A stretch of 64,000 nucleotides of DNA, from positions 1-64,000 of the forward strand of contig JANYCT010000064.1 of NCBI GenBank assembly GCA_025360105.1, read 5' to 3'. The translations under genes were made by a program, and so were the position numbers. This document shows positions 44,424-53,701 of this stretch, piece after piece. The notes beneath the pieces are model-generated. The model saw nothing but the letters and a program-made list of their open reading frames with translations, was not told the DNA's origin and did not search any database. This DNA comes from Actinomycetes bacterium (GTDB taxonomy: Bacteria; Actinomycetota; Acidimicrobiia; Acidimicrobiales; Ilumatobacteraceae). Position 1 is the stretch's first letter; every line of letters starts with the position of its first letter.

Positions 44424-45267
44424 CGCCGTCGCGATCTGGCTCGATGATCGTTTCGGTGGTTACCGGCAGCGGGCGTCTCGACGAAATCACCAGATAGAGG
44501 CCGGCACCCACTACGGCAGCCAAGGCGACCCACTGGTTCCAGCGCAGACCGCCGACGTGATGTGCTTCATCGATGCGCAGGCCCTCGACGAAAAACCGGA
44601 TCACTCCGTAGCCCATGAAGTACATCGCCAACAGATGGCCCGCGCGGACCGTGCGGCGGCGGTCGATGAGCAACAACAATCCGCAGAGTGCGAGGTTGGC
44701 CAGCGACTCGTACAGGAACGTGGGATGGAAAAGTGTGCCGGATGCGTAACCGTCGGGCAGGTGAGCGTCGTCGATCTTCAGGCCCCACGGCAGCGTGGTG
44801 GCGCGGCCGAACAACTCCTGATTGAACCAGTTCCCCCACCGCCCAATCGACTGCGCGAGCGGCAGCGCCGGCGCGGCACAGTCGAGCGCCATCGCCACGG
44901 GGATCTTCCGACGACGCATTGCCCACACCCCGGCGAGGACACCGAGTAGCAACCCGCCAGGGATACCGAGCCCGCCCTGCCAGATCTTGGGGATGTCGAT
45001 GAGATGACCCGAGAACTTCGACCAGTCAGTGGCCACGTGATAGAGGCGTGCCCCGATGATGCCTCCGACGACACCCCACATCGCGATCGCGGCCGCGTCG
45101 TCTCGGGTTCCGATGCAGCGTTGTTCGAAACGCCGGCCCATCAACCACACTCCGGCGACAATGCCGAGCGCGATCATCAGCCCGTATGCGTGAATTCGAA
45201 GTGGGCCGATAGTCAGCGTGCCACTCGATGGGCTGGGCAGGCTGGCGACGACACCGACGAAGCGCAT
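44368..45267 (-). CDS. lgt: Prolipoprotein diacylglyceryl transferase
   Basis: 299 aa membrane enzyme that adds diacylglycerol to the lipobox cysteine of prolipoproteins. Seven helices are predicted. The signature is visible as GGLGIPGGLLLG, and SIGRWGNWFNQELFG contains the catalytic Arg/Asn region, with HPTFLYES and RAGHLLAMYFMGYGVIRFFVEGLR at the expected places. The C-terminal 40 residues are charged and not conserved, and they overlap galT. The start ATG 45267 follows the alpha/beta hydrolase stop (TGATG). It would modify the lipoproteins coded in this window. Confidence 0.95.
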   Translation of the reverse strand: MRFVGVVASLPSPSSGTLTIGPLRIHAYGLMIALGIVAGVWLMGRRFEQRCIGTRDDAAAIAMWGVVGGIIGARLYHVATDWSKFSGHLIDIPKIWQGGLGIPGGLLLGVLAGVWAMRRRKIPVAMALDCAAPALPLAQSIGRWGNWFNQELFGRATTLPWGLKIDDAHLPDGYASGTLFHPTFLYESLANLALCGLLLLIDRRRTVRAGHLLAMYFMGYGVIRFFVEGLRIDEAHHVGGLRWNQWVALAAVVGAGLYLVISSRRPLPVTTETIIEPDRDGATEPDREDAPPAPQESPD

Positions 45268-46028
45268 CACGAGGCGGTGACCCGATTCGCGAATGTGATC
45301 GACTCGGAGTTGATCAGCTCCTTGTCGTAGTCCTGGGTAGCAACGTGGTAACTGCGCTCGAGGGTGACTCGATGCAGTGGGCCGCCGTAGGCATGGGCGA
45401 GGAATTCAGCCTGCGCAGGGTCCACCACGTGATCCTGCGGCGAGTTCATCAGCAGCATCGGCATCCTCATCGAGTGATAGGTGGTCGCCACGACTGCGGC
45501 ACCATTGATGAGCATGTCGAGCAGGCAGGGCAGCGGTGTGCCGTCGTAGGCGGTCTCGTGCGAGTCGGGGTCAGCGATGTCGGAACCGATGCCGGGCATG
45601 ATCGTGGTACCGCCATCGACCATACCCTGCAACATCTCGATGACTTCAGGTGCCTGTGGTTGCGCGACGGGGTTGATACACACAATGCCGCTGATCTGCG
45701 GATGCTGGCCGGCCGTCCACAGCGTGAGCAGGCCTCCCATACTCAGACCGACTACCACGATGTGGCTGCAACGTGCGGCCAGGCGTTGGTACGCCACCTC
45801 AACCTCGCCACTCCAGTCGGCCCAACCCGTGGTGAGCATGTCGGCAACGGTGGTGCCGTGGCCAGGCAGTCGCGGGAGCTCCACGTCGTAGCCGGCATCG
45901 GCGAATGCTTGCGCGAGACCACGCATCGAGCTGGGGTTTCCGGTGAAGCCGTGAATCACGAGCGCGCCGCGGTGACTCGCTGTGGAGTGTGACCAGGCGT
46001 CGGCGCCCGGCATGATTGGATCAGTCAT
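45267..46028 (-). CDS. Alpha/beta hydrolase (carboxylesterase/monoacylglycerol lipase-like)
   Basis: 253 aa. The oxyanion region GALVIHGFTGNPSSMRGLA and nucleophile elbow GLSMGGLLTLW (Ser in the centre) are clear. The Asp in MNSPQDHVVDP and the His in ERSYHVATQDYDKELI complete a triad. It most resembles the Est30/YvaK-type carboxylesterase and monoacylglycerol lipase group. Its substrate is unknown. It overlaps lgt by one or more bases, so the two are co-translated. No signal peptide. ATG 46028 begins the domain; an upstream in-frame TTG adds two codons. Confidence 0.85.
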   Translation of the reverse strand: MTDPIMPGADAWSHSTASHRGALVIHGFTGNPSSMRGLAQAFADAGYDVELPRLPGHGTTVADMLTTGWADWSGEVEVAYQRLAARCSHIVVVGLSMGGLLTLWTAGQHPQISGIVCINPVAQPQAPEVIEMLQGMVDGGTTIMPGIGSDIADPDSHETAYDGTPLPCLLDMLINGAAVVATTYHSMRMPMLLMNSPQDHVVDPAQAEFLAHAYGGPLHRVTLERSYHVATQDYDKELINSESITFANRVTAS

Positions 46029-46076
46029 GCGCAACGTTCTATCGCGAACCGGTGCTCGTCTGCGAGCGCTCTCGAC

Positions 46077-46388
46077 CTAGATGTACGGATCGTCTTTCGA
46101 CAGCGGGAGCTCCCACCACTCCTGCGGGTATCCCTCGTGTTCCCACTCCGGAAAGGGATAGATGCAGTTCACCGGGCACACGGGGAGGCACTTGTCGCAA
46201 CCGCTGCACAACTCGGGCACGATGACCACGTCGGCGCCGTGATTGAAAATCGCGCCGAAGTGCGATGGACAGTGACGCAGGCATGCATCGCAGTTGATGC
46301 ACTCGAGCATCTCGATGCGAACCGGAGCATTCTTCCACTTCGGGTTACGGGTGTGCTGTTCGATGCGTTCGGTGCGGGAGGCGCCCAT
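46077..46388 (-). CDS. Ferredoxin, 2x[4Fe-4S]-type
   Basis: 103 aa. The cluster motifs are C30, C33, C36, C40 (CINCDACLRHCP) and C61, C64, C67, C71 (CSGCDKCLPVCP), plus C75. The C-terminal WWELPLSKDDPYI tail is not part of the cluster domain. In the family, the residue spacing allows two [4Fe-4S] clusters. It is a candidate electron partner of the NifJ at 1327, which is 45 kb away, by inference only. A TACACT box 7 nt before ATG 46388 suggests a leaderless mRNA. Confidence 0.9.
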   Translation of the reverse strand: MGASRTERIEQHTRNPKWKNAPVRIEMLECINCDACLRHCPSHFGAIFNHGADVVIVPELCSGCDKCLPVCPVNCIYPFPEWEHEGYPQEWWELPLSKDDPYI

Positions 46389-46395
46389 CGTGGCG

Positions 46396-46401
46396 AGTGT
46401 A
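46396..46401 (-). promoter_or_regulatory. Putative -10 box for leaderless ferredoxin mRNA
   Basis: On the minus strand TACACT, 7 nt, then ATG 46388. Confidence 0.5.
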
Positions 46402-46429
46402 GGGCGACGCCGGGTCGGGCGCGCTGCAA

Positions 46430-48196
46430 TCAGCCGGCGTGTCGGGCAGGCGCGGTGGCACTGGCCTCGACGGTGGCTCGCAGATGGGGATGGCGGTGCA
46501 CGATGACCTCGATGAAGGCATCGACGACCTCGGGTTCGAACTGAGAACCGCGCGCGCCGATGATGTAGCTCACGGCGTCGGCTTGCGACCACGCGTGCTT
46601 GTAGACGCGCTCGCTCGTGAGTGCATCAAAGACATCGGCGACGGTGACGATTCGGCCACAGCGGGGAATGTTGGTGCCGTGCAACCCGCCGGGATAACCG
46701 GTGCCGTCCCAACGCTCGTGGTGGTTGAGTGCGACAACAGCGCCGAGCTGGATGAGTTCCGACGTGCTTCCCGACAGAATCTGCGCACCGATGGTGGTGT
46801 GCGTCTTCATGATTTCGAACTCGTCCGCGGTGAGTGGGCCGGGCTTGAGAAGAATTGCGTCGGGCACCGACACCTTGCCGATGTCGTGCAAACGAGCGGC
46901 GAGCCGCAGCTGCTCGCACCATTCGTGGTTCTCGCGCAGCTCGTGAGCGATATCTGCCGAGAGATCACCGACGCGGATGGTGTGTTCGCCGGTATCGGTG
47001 TCGCGAAACTCGGCGAGCACAGCGAGGCGTTGAAAGGCCTCGAGTTGGTATTCCTCGAGTTCGTGGGTGCGTCCGCGAACGAGGGCTTCGAGTTCACTGG
47101 TGCGCAACCGCAAGATCTCGGCCTGCTGACGGGCGTGTTCGGTGTCGTGGGCGATCTGCAGTGTCTTGATACGCAGATCGGTGCCGTCGTTGAACAGGTT
47201 CTGATGCAGGTCGAACCGGCACTCTTGGTGGGCGAGCGCCTCCTCGAAGCGGCCGAGTTGGCGATACACCCTCCCGAGCGCTTCGTGGGCCTTCAATTCG
47301 AGAGACCGCAGGTTGGCTGTCTTCGCGACATCGAGGGCGACGAGCAGATCCTCTTCGGCGTGCATCACGTCACCGGCACCAAGCGATGCCTTGCCGCGCG
47401 CCATCCGCACTGCGATGACACTGGTTGGGGTGGGCGTCGCACCACGAGTTGCGCGATCGTCGAGGATGTGCAGTGCCTCGTCGAAGCACCCGGCCGCGCG
47501 CACGGGATCGTGCAGGCAGGCGTAAGCCTCACCAAGATTCGCAAGGACATCGGGGACGAAGCTCGGTGCGTGGGCTCTGGAGAGTTCGAGCGCCGACTCG
47601 CCGAGGCTGGCCGCAAGGAAGTACTCCTTGCGCTGAGCGCGTAGCTCGGCCATGTTGGTGAGCGTGATCGCATCGACGTCAGGTCGGGCCAACTGGCGGT
47701 TGGCGGTGAGCGCTGCCTCATAGGTGACGATGGCGCGATCGGTGTCGCCGAGCGAGTGGTGGATAGACGCCACAGTGTTGAGCAGGTTGCCCTCGTCGAC
47801 GCGGTGATCAGTGGTGCGATACTGCTCGAGCGCGCGTAAGCAACAGGCGAGCGCTTCGCTGTGGTTACCGGCGTCGAAATGCACGATCCCCATCAGGTTC
47901 AGCGCGCACACCTCAGTGACGACCGCACCGGCCTTGCGAGCAAGATCTCGTGCGTCGACCGCCACCCCGAACGCCTCGTCGGCGTGCCCGCCGTAGTACG
48001 CCAAGCTGGCAAGCCGGTAGAGCGCTTCTGCCTCACCGGACTCGTCGCCCTGAGCGTGCGCCAGAACTCGTGCCTGTTGGACCAAGGTGCGGGTCGCGGA
48101 AGGGTCATACTGCTCACGGTCCTTGGCGCGATCGAGTAGGTCACGCACGGAGTCAGGTTCGGCGCGCAAAGGATCTGTTCTGACGTCAAGAGCCAT
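46430..48196 (-). CDS. TPR-HD-GYP domain protein (putative cyclic-di-GMP phosphodiesterase)
   Basis: 588 aa, soluble. Residues about 30-340 form tetratricopeptide-like repeats; a short coiled coil at about 355-385 follows, with RHTHELEEYQLEAFQRLAVL-type heptads. The HD-GYP domain then has AEFRDTDTGEHTIRV, the HDxGK motif (RLHDIGKVSVPD, about residue 434), HHERWDGTGYPGGLHGTNIP with the GYP motif, and ADVFDALTSERVYK. HD-GYP enzymes degrade c-di-GMP to GMP. No receiver domain is fused, so the TPR part is the likely sensor. AAGGAGG lies 6 nt before ATG 48196, one of the few strong Shine-Dalgarno sequences here. Confidence 0.92.
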   Translation of the reverse strand: MALDVRTDPLRAEPDSVRDLLDRAKDREQYDPSATRTLVQQARVLAHAQGDESGEAEALYRLASLAYYGGHADEAFGVAVDARDLARKAGAVVTEVCALNLMGIVHFDAGNHSEALACCLRALEQYRTTDHRVDEGNLLNTVASIHHSLGDTDRAIVTYEAALTANRQLARPDVDAITLTNMAELRAQRKEYFLAASLGESALELSRAHAPSFVPDVLANLGEAYACLHDPVRAAGCFDEALHILDDRATRGATPTPTSVIAVRMARGKASLGAGDVMHAEEDLLVALDVAKTANLRSLELKAHEALGRVYRQLGRFEEALAHQECRFDLHQNLFNDGTDLRIKTLQIAHDTEHARQQAEILRLRTSELEALVRGRTHELEEYQLEAFQRLAVLAEFRDTDTGEHTIRVGDLSADIAHELRENHEWCEQLRLAARLHDIGKVSVPDAILLKPGPLTADEFEIMKTHTTIGAQILSGSTSELIQLGAVVALNHHERWDGTGYPGGLHGTNIPRCGRIVTVADVFDALTSERVYKHAWSQADAVSYIIGARGSQFEPEVVDAFIEVIVHRHPHLRATVEASATAPARHAG

Positions 48197-48289
48197 CCCG
48201 CACCTCCTTCCCGCAACGCATTTTCGGTCGTCAAGCCGCTTCCCCGATGATGAGTCCGAGCAAGGGCGCCAGATTAGTAAAAACTCGAA

Positions 48290-48303
48290 ATCCGTGCACG
48301 GAT
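48290..48303. promoter_or_regulatory. Perfect 14-bp palindrome in the HD-GYP/M48 divergent region
   Basis: ATCCGTGCACGGAT. It lies between a possible -10 for the HD-GYP gene (TAATCT on the minus strand, 48276-48271) and TTGACA (48325-48330) on the plus strand. That is the geometry of an operator shared by both genes. Confidence 0.5.
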
Positions 48304-48333
48304 CCCAAGCGATCTTTCCTCAACCTTGACACT

Positions 48334-49374
48334 ATGCCCGACATGCTCACGTTGGGTGGTCGCGGCCCTCGCACCGACGCTCTGCGACCCCCAGTGTCAG
48401 CACCTAGATTGGCGGTGGGTGAGCGCGCACCACATTCTTCAACTCAGGCAAGCGGCGTGAGCCGGAATCGTGGCGCTGAGCGTTCGATCGAACGGTCCGC
48501 GCTGACCGCAATGCTGCCCATTGTTGCGATCATTCCCGTGTGGTTGCTGGCGCTCGCGGTGTTCTGGCTGCCCGTGCACCACTGGTGGCGGATTCCGTTC
48601 TGGGAGTTCGCGGCGATCCATCTTGTTGCGGTGGTGGTGATGTTCTGGCGGCCGCTGCAGAACGTTCTTGTCATGCGCATGCTCGGAGCGCATCGCGCGA
48701 CGCCCGATCAGGCCCGTCGACTCGAGCCGGCCTGGCGCAGCGTCGCCCAACAGATCGGCATGTCGCCGCGTCGATTCGCACTTGCCGTGTTGCCCTCGGA
48801 CGAATTGAATGCGTTCGCCTGTGGCGGCAGTCTCCTCGTGGTCACGTCGTACGCGATCGAAGCATTGCCGCGCGACGAAATGACCGGCGTGCTGGCTCAC
48901 GAGATCGCCCATCATCTTGGGCTCCACACCGTCGCGCTCACCGTTCGGCAATGGCTCAGTCTGCCGATCTTCCTGTTGGCGCGCGTTGGCTTCTTTCTTC
49001 AGAACGTGGCTGTCGCCGCCACGCGGAGTTTCGTCAGTCACTCCTCTGCGCTCACAGCAGTTGGCCGGGTGATCAGCGCGCTCTTGAACGCAGTGGCGTG
49101 GCTGTTCCTCGCAGCCCTGATGATGAGCAACCAGCTCGCAAATGGCATCGGGAAGGGTTCAGAGTTCGAGGCCGATCGGCGTGCCGTCGAGATGGGATTT
49201 GGCCGCGAGCTCGCCACCGCGCTTCGGCGCGTCGCCGAGATCGAGCGGAACGATGAGGTCGGTTCGCTGCGTGCAAATCTTGTCGTGACGCATCCCTCGG
49301 CGCGCAGCCGCGTTACGCGAATCGAGGCGCTCCGCCGACGCGAGGCGAGCCGCAGACGAATGCCCAGTGATTAG
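48334..49374 (+). CDS. M48-family membrane metalloprotease (HtpX-like)
   Basis: 346 aa. Two helices near the N-terminus (about 75-95 and 105-125) are followed by the protease domain with HEIAHH (H189, E190, H193), a further hydrophobic stretch (about 205-260) and the Glu ligand in EFEAD at residue 277. Family members cut membrane or misfolded proteins. ATG 48334 is the first codon with a sensible reading; ATG 48343 and later starts are also possible, since TTGACA at 48325 could be a -35 that would place transcription start later. A Ser/Arg-rich segment of about 50 residues precedes the first helix and its necessity is doubtful. Confidence 0.82.
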   Translation: MPDMLTLGGRGPRTDALRPPVSAPRLAVGERAPHSSTQASGVSRNRGAERSIERSALTAMLPIVAIIPVWLLALAVFWLPVHHWWRIPFWEFAAIHLVAVVVMFWRPLQNVLVMRMLGAHRATPDQARRLEPAWRSVAQQIGMSPRRFALAVLPSDELNAFACGGSLLVVTSYAIEALPRDEMTGVLAHEIAHHLGLHTVALTVRQWLSLPIFLLARVGFFLQNVAVAATRSFVSHSSALTAVGRVISALLNAVAWLFLAALMMSNQLANGIGKGSEFEADRRAVEMGFGRELATALRRVAEIERNDEVGSLRANLVVTHPSARSRVTRIEALRRREASRRRMPSD

Positions 49375-49394
49375 CGATCGTCGGTTGTACCAAT

Positions 49395-49964
49395 TCAGTG
49401 CAAGGTGCCGATGGGTGCGACCACCGCATGGAGCACGGCGATGAGATCGTCGGGAGCAATCTCGATGTCGAGGCCGCGCTTGCCTCCGCTGACAAAGATC
49501 GTGTCGAACAGCAGACATGTCTCGTCGATAACGGTGGGTAACTGCTTGCGTTGGCCGAACGGACTGATGCCGCCCACTACGTAACCCGTGAGTCGTAGCG
49601 CCACCAGCGGGTCGCACATTTCGGCGCGCTTGACCCGCGCTGCCGTTGCGAGTTCCTTGAGCGATAACTGGCCGCTCACCGGCACGATGCCGACTGCTAT
49701 GTTCGCTGCGGGCAGACCCTCGATGGCGACGACGCCGTCGAGTGATGCGAGCAGTGTCTTGAACACGCGGTCCGGCTCGACCCCGAGAGCCTCAGCCGCC
49801 GCCTGTCCGTAGTTGCGTTCGGTTGGGTCGTGGGCGAACTCGTGCACCCGGAACGACACGCCGAGCTGCTGCAACACGACCGTTGCGGGGGTACCGCCCT
49901 TCGAGCCGGCGACAAGTCGCGCTGCGCCGACTTTGTCGTATCCCCGAGACGTCCCTGCTGCCAC
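49395..49964 (-). CDS. ybaK: Cys-tRNA(Pro)/Cys-tRNA(Cys) deacylase
   Basis: 189 aa YbaK/EbsC-type tRNA editing protein. Landmarks are TPATVVLQQLGVSFRVHEFAHD, RVFKTLLASLDGVVAIEGLPA with the catalytic Lys, and GYVVGGISPFGQRKQLPTVIDET with the Gly-Ser/Phe-Gly motif. It removes Cys from misacylated tRNA(Pro). It is longer than E. coli YbaK (about 159 aa) because of about 20 extra N-terminal residues. GTG 49964 was chosen because a TACGTT box lies 7 nt before it. Convergent with the M48 gene and divergent from the amidohydrolase gene. Confidence 0.9.
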   Translation of the reverse strand: MAAGTSRGYDKVGAARLVAGSKGGTPATVVLQQLGVSFRVHEFAHDPTERNYGQAAAEALGVEPDRVFKTLLASLDGVVAIEGLPAANIAVGIVPVSGQLSLKELATAARVKRAEMCDPLVALRLTGYVVGGISPFGQRKQLPTVIDETCLLFDTIFVSGGKRGLDIEIAPDDLIAVLHAVVAPIGTLH

Positions 49965-49971
49965 GGTTGCC

Positions 49972-49977
49972 AACGTA
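49972..49977 (-). promoter_or_regulatory. Putative -10 box for leaderless ybaK mRNA
   Basis: On the minus strand TACGTT, 7 nt, then GTG 49964. It is only 14 bp from the amidohydrolase -10 on the other strand. Confidence 0.5.
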
Positions 49978-49991
49978 GCGAATCGCGCATC

Positions 49992-49997
49992 TATGGT
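49992..49997 (+). promoter_or_regulatory. Putative -10 box for leaderless amidohydrolase mRNA
   Basis: TATGGT, 6 nt, then ATG 50004. Confidence 0.5.
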
Positions 49998-50003
49998 GCG
50001 GCC

Positions 50004-50867
50004 ATGAGCCACGCCATCGACGACATCGGCATCATCGACCTGATGATCGGTTTCCCGAAGAAGAACGCAGCTGATCACTATCAGTTCCTCAGCGGTGCGG
50101 TGAAGGATGCGGAGTCGAAGTCGATGGCCATGCCGGCGCAGTACATGTTCACCGAGGTTCCATCCGATGTCGATGAGCACACCGACACGATTGCAATGTT
50201 GATTGCCGACATGAACCGTTGCGGCGTCGCGCGGGGCATGGTGCACATGGGTTCAGCGGAATCGGTGCAGGCGCTGCACGACCATCCGGACCGGATCATC
50301 CCGTGCGTCGATGCCGACCCGAACGACATCATGGGCGCAGTTCGTCGAATTCGCACTGCGCACGCGGAATGGGGCGTCAAGGCAGTGACGTCATTTCCTG
50401 GGGGGTGTTTGCCGCAGGTGCCGGTGGGCGATCGTCGGTACTACCCGCTGTACGCGGCGTGCATCGATCTCGATCTGCCGATCATCATCAACGCCGGAGT
50501 CCCCGGGCCGCGTGTGCCGATGCTTTGCCAACACGTCGAACACTTCGACCAGGTCTGCTACGACTTCCCCGAGCTGCGTATCGTGATGCGCCATGGCAGC
50601 GAGCCGTGGCAGGAACTCGCTGTGAAGCTGATGCTCAAGTGGCCGGGGCTCTACTACATGACCAGCGCGTTCGCACCGAAGTACTTCCCTCGTGAGATCG
50701 TCGACTACGCGAACTCGCGAGGCGTGAACAAGGTGTTGTATGCGGGTTATTACCCAATGGGGCTGTCGCTTGATCGAATCGTCGCCGAACTTCGCGACGT
50801 GCCATTCCGCGACCACGTATGGCCACGTTTCCTGCGCGACAACGCAGTCGAGCTCTTCAAGCTCTGA
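50004..50867 (+). CDS. Amidohydrolase-related metal-dependent hydrolase (Amidohydro_2)
   Basis: 287 aa TIM-barrel protein of the ACMSD/decarboxylase group. The segments PDRIIPCVDADPND, GVKAVTSFPGGCLPQVPVGDRRYYPLYAACIDLDLPIIIN, and LRIVMRHGSEPW are the usual barrel blocks; the catalytic His is probably in MRHGSEPW. The first metal-binding pair (HxH) at the N-terminus is not obvious: the start reads IGIIDLMIGFP. It may bind metal differently or lack one site. Function unknown. No Shine-Dalgarno; a TATGGT box lies 6 nt upstream. Confidence 0.8.
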   Translation: MSHAIDDIGIIDLMIGFPKKNAADHYQFLSGAVKDAESKSMAMPAQYMFTEVPSDVDEHTDTIAMLIADMNRCGVARGMVHMGSAESVQALHDHPDRIIPCVDADPNDIMGAVRRIRTAHAEWGVKAVTSFPGGCLPQVPVGDRRYYPLYAACIDLDLPIIINAGVPGPRVPMLCQHVEHFDQVCYDFPELRIVMRHGSEPWQELAVKLMLKWPGLYYMTSAFAPKYFPREIVDYANSRGVNKVLYAGYYPMGLSLDRIVAELRDVPFRDHVWPRFLRDNAVELFKL

Positions 50868-50889
50868 CGCAGCTCAGTCGGTCGGTTGC

Positions 50890-51858
50890 TCAGCCGGTGA
50901 CACTGTTCGGATCGCAGTTGCTCCCACACACCGCGACCACCAACCGTTCGCCAGGCTCCGGGACGTAGACGCCGGCGCGCAGGGCTGCCAGTGCGGCTGC
51001 GCCACCAGGCTCGACGACCAGGCGCAGTTCATCCCACAGCGCGCGTTGCGCCGACCGAATGTCTTCGTCATCGACCAGGACGGCGTCGTCGACGTAGTGC
51101 TGCACGATCGACCAGGCGAGCGAGCCGAGTTGGCGCGTGCCGAGCGAATCGGCTGCCACGCCGCCGACCTCGACGGTGACCGGCCCACCGTTGAGGCGCG
51201 CCGCGTACAGGCACCGACTGGCCGAAGGCTCCACACTGACGACCCGTCGACGATTCTGCACCCACGCTGCCTGCCCGGCGATGAATCCACCGCCTCCCGT
51301 GGCGATGACGACGGTGTCATATTCGCCTACCTGGTCGTCGATTTCAACTGCCATCGTGCCCTGCCCGGCGATGATCTCGACGTGCTCGAATGGGTGGATG
51401 GCGAGCGCGCCCGATTCGGTTTGTCGATGCGTCGCCGCCGCTTGCGCGTCGTCGAAGAAGCCATCGATCACATGCACGGTGGCGCCGTAGCTCGCTATGC
51501 GGTCGCGTTTGATGACGGGACTCGTGGATGGCACGAAGATTTCCGCGGGGTAATCGAGTTGGCGGGCCACGAACGCAACCGCCGCGCCATGGTTGCCGCC
51601 AGACGCGGCGATCAATCCGGCTGGACCCACCTCGCCAGCCGACGCCGCAGCGAGCACGCGACTGAACGCACCGCGGGACTTGAATGATCCGGCATGCTGC
51701 AGCAGTTCCAGCTTCAGGGTGACGCCGTAGGGCAGCCCCAATTCGCCGGCTCGGGTGACCAGCACAGGTGTCTCGCGGACATGAGCGCGGATTCGTTGCA
51801 TCGCCGCAGTGACATCGGCAGGTGAAACGGCGGGGCTGGTCATCGCTTGGCTCGACAC
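50890..51858 (-). CDS. Threonine/serine dehydratase-like fold-type II PLP enzyme
   Basis: 322 aa. The PLP lysine is in HAGSFKSRGA (about residue 60), the ring-stacking site is in AASGGNHGAAVA, and the phosphate loop is GGGGFIAG. It lacks an ACT regulatory domain, so it is not the long anabolic IlvA; it may be a catabolic dehydratase, serine racemase or related enzyme. GTG 51858 was used, with a TAACCT 8 nt upstream; ATG 51843 is equally possible. It is divergent from ilvD, 66 bp apart, so both may share control. Confidence 0.82.
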   Translation of the reverse strand: MSSQAMTSPAVSPADVTAAMQRIRAHVRETPVLVTRAGELGLPYGVTLKLELLQHAGSFKSRGAFSRVLAAASAGEVGPAGLIAASGGNHGAAVAFVARQLDYPAEIFVPSTSPVIKRDRIASYGATVHVIDGFFDDAQAAATHRQTESGALAIHPFEHVEIIAGQGTMAVEIDDQVGEYDTVVIATGGGGFIAGQAAWVQNRRRVVSVEPSASRCLYAARLNGGPVTVEVGGVAADSLGTRQLGSLAWSIVQHYVDDAVLVDDEDIRSAQRALWDELRLVVEPGGAAALAALRAGVYVPEPGERLVVAVCGSNCDPNSVTG

Positions 51859-51912
51859 AGCGCCAGAGGTTAACGCTGCGTAATGGACTCAGGAACGTGC
51901 GGCTGCGATTGC

Positions 51913-51918
51913 TACCGT
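51913..51918 (+). promoter_or_regulatory. Putative -10 box for leaderless ilvD mRNA
   Basis: TACCGT, 6 nt, then ATG 51925. Confidence 0.5.
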
Positions 51919-51924
51919 GGCTCC

Positions 51925-53631
51925 ATGGCCGAACTGCCCGAGACTTCCGTCGACATCAAACCCCGCAGCCGCGACGTCACCGATGGCTATCAGAAGGCGC
52001 CCGCACGCGCCATGCTGCGCGCTGTCGGCATGACCGACGACGATTGGGTCAAGCCGCAGATCGCCATCGCGAACGCGTGGAACGAGGTCACGCCGTGCAA
52101 CATGACCCTGCGCAAACTCGCCGAGCGCGCCAAGGAAGGTGTTCGTAACGCCGGTGGGTTCCCCATGGAGTTCGGCACCATCACTGTCAGCGATGGCATC
52201 AGCATGGGCCACGAGGGCATGCGCGCCTCGCTGGTGAGCCGCGAGGTCATCACCGATTCTGTGGAGTGCGTCATGCACGCCGAGCGCCTCGATGGCTTCG
52301 TCGGTTTGGCGGGTTGCGACAAGAGCATCCCGGCCATGCTCATGGCCGCGGCGCGGCTCGATCTTGCGAGCGTGTTCGTTTACAACGGCAGCATTCTGCC
52401 GGGTAATCACAACGGCGTGGCCCTCGACATCACCAGTGTGTTCGAAGCCGTCGGCGCGTGCGCGATGGGCAAGATCACCGAGGCCGAACTCGGCGAGATC
52501 GAACGCAAGGCATGCCCCGGCGAAGGCGCGTGCGGTGGCATGTTCACCGCGAACACGATGAGTTCCATTGCCGAGGCGCTGGGGATGAGCCTGCCCGGCT
52601 CGGCGTCGCCGCCCGCCGTCGACCGCCGGCGCGAAGACGACGCGGTGCTCGCCGGAGAAGCCGTGGTCAACATGCTCCGCCTCGGCATCACGCCCCGCCA
52701 GATTATGACCAAGAAGGCGTTCGAAAACGCCATCGCCGTCACCAGTGCCTTGGGCGGGTCCACCAACGCCGTGCTGCACCTGCTCGCCATCGCCAATGAG
52801 GCCGGTGTGGCACTCGAGCTCGAGGACTTCAACCGCATCGCTGCGAAGGTGCCGCACATCGCCGACATGAAGCCCGGTGGCAAGTTCCACATGAGCGATC
52901 TCGATCGCGTCGGGGGAGTGCCCGTGGTGATGAAGCATCTGCTCGACGCTGGCCTGCTGCATGGCGACGTGATGACCGTGACCGGCAAGACCATGGCCGA
53001 GAACCTCATCCACCTCGACCCGCCGGCGCCCGACGGCGTGGTGGTCTACCCGCTCGATCAGCCATTGCATTCCGAGGGTGGCATCAACATTCTCACCGGC
53101 TCCCTCGCTCCGAAGGGTTCGGTCGTGAAGGTCGCCGGTCTCAGCGCGGATCAGATGTTGTTCGAGGGTGAAGCCCGTGTGTTCGACGGCGAGGACGGCG
53201 CGATGGCAGCCATCCTCAACGGCTCGATGCAGCCCGGCACGGTCATCGTCATCCGCTACGAGGGTCCCAAGGGCGGGCCGGGCATGCGCGAGATGCTCGC
53301 CATCACCGGTGCGCTCAAGGGCGCCGGACGTGGCGCCGACTGTGCGTTGGTCACCGACGGTCGTTTCAGCGGAGGCACCTGGGGTTTCTGCATCGGTCAC
53401 GTGGCACCAGAGGCCGTCGACGGTGGGCCGATTGCGTTCGTGCGAAATGGCGATCGCATTCGCGTCGATGTGCGCAACTTCAGCCTGGATCTGCTCGTGT
53501 CCGCCGAAGAACTCGCGCAGCGACGCGTTGGTTGGGTGCCGAACACGTCGATGTATACCAGCGGCGTGCTGGGCAAGTACGCCAAATTGGTGCAGGGCGC
53601 CGAAACCGGCGCCATCACCAACACCCTGTAG
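51925..53631 (+). CDS. ilvD: Dihydroxy-acid dehydratase
   Basis: 568 aa. It dehydrates dihydroxy-isovalerate and dihydroxy-methylvalerate to the 2-oxo acids of valine and isoleucine synthesis. Iron-sulphur cysteines are C58 (VTPCN), C131 (AGCDK) and C203 (GACGG with MFTANTM following), the three-Cys set of [2Fe-2S]-type enzymes. The N-terminal block [21 protein letters not shown] is normal. The C-terminal [19 protein letters not shown] is the closing family motif. ATG 51925 is chosen because a -10 box sits 6 nt upstream; an in-frame ATG at 51883 would add a cysteine-rich unconserved tag. Confidence 0.97.
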   Translation: MAELPETSVDIKPRSRDVTDGYQKAPARAMLRAVGMTDDDWVKPQIAIANAWNEVTPCNMTLRKLAERAKEGVRNAGGFPMEFGTITVSDGISMGHEGMRASLVSREVITDSVECVMHAERLDGFVGLAGCDKSIPAMLMAAARLDLASVFVYNGSILPGNHNGVALDITSVFEAVGACAMGKITEAELGEIERKACPGEGACGGMFTANTMSSIAEALGMSLPGSASPPAVDRRREDDAVLAGEAVVNMLRLGITPRQIMTKKAFENAIAVTSALGGSTNAVLHLLAIANEAGVALELEDFNRIAAKVPHIADMKPGGKFHMSDLDRVGGVPVVMKHLLDAGLLHGDVMTVTGKTMAENLIHLDPPAPDGVVVYPLDQPLHSEGGINILTGSLAPKGSVVKVAGLSADQMLFEGEARVFDGEDGAMAAILNGSMQPGTVIVIRYEGPKGGPGMREMLAITGALKGAGRGADCALVTDGRFSGGTWGFCIGHVAPEAVDGGPIAFVRNGDRIRVDVRNFSLDLLVSAEELAQRRVGWVPNTSMYTSGVLGKYAKLVQGAETGAITNTL

Positions 53632-53701
53632 CCGGTCCGGCGGCCGCCCGTCGACCCTGCAACCGGCCATCGCGCCGATCCCACGCGCCGTAGCCTCCAC
53701 C

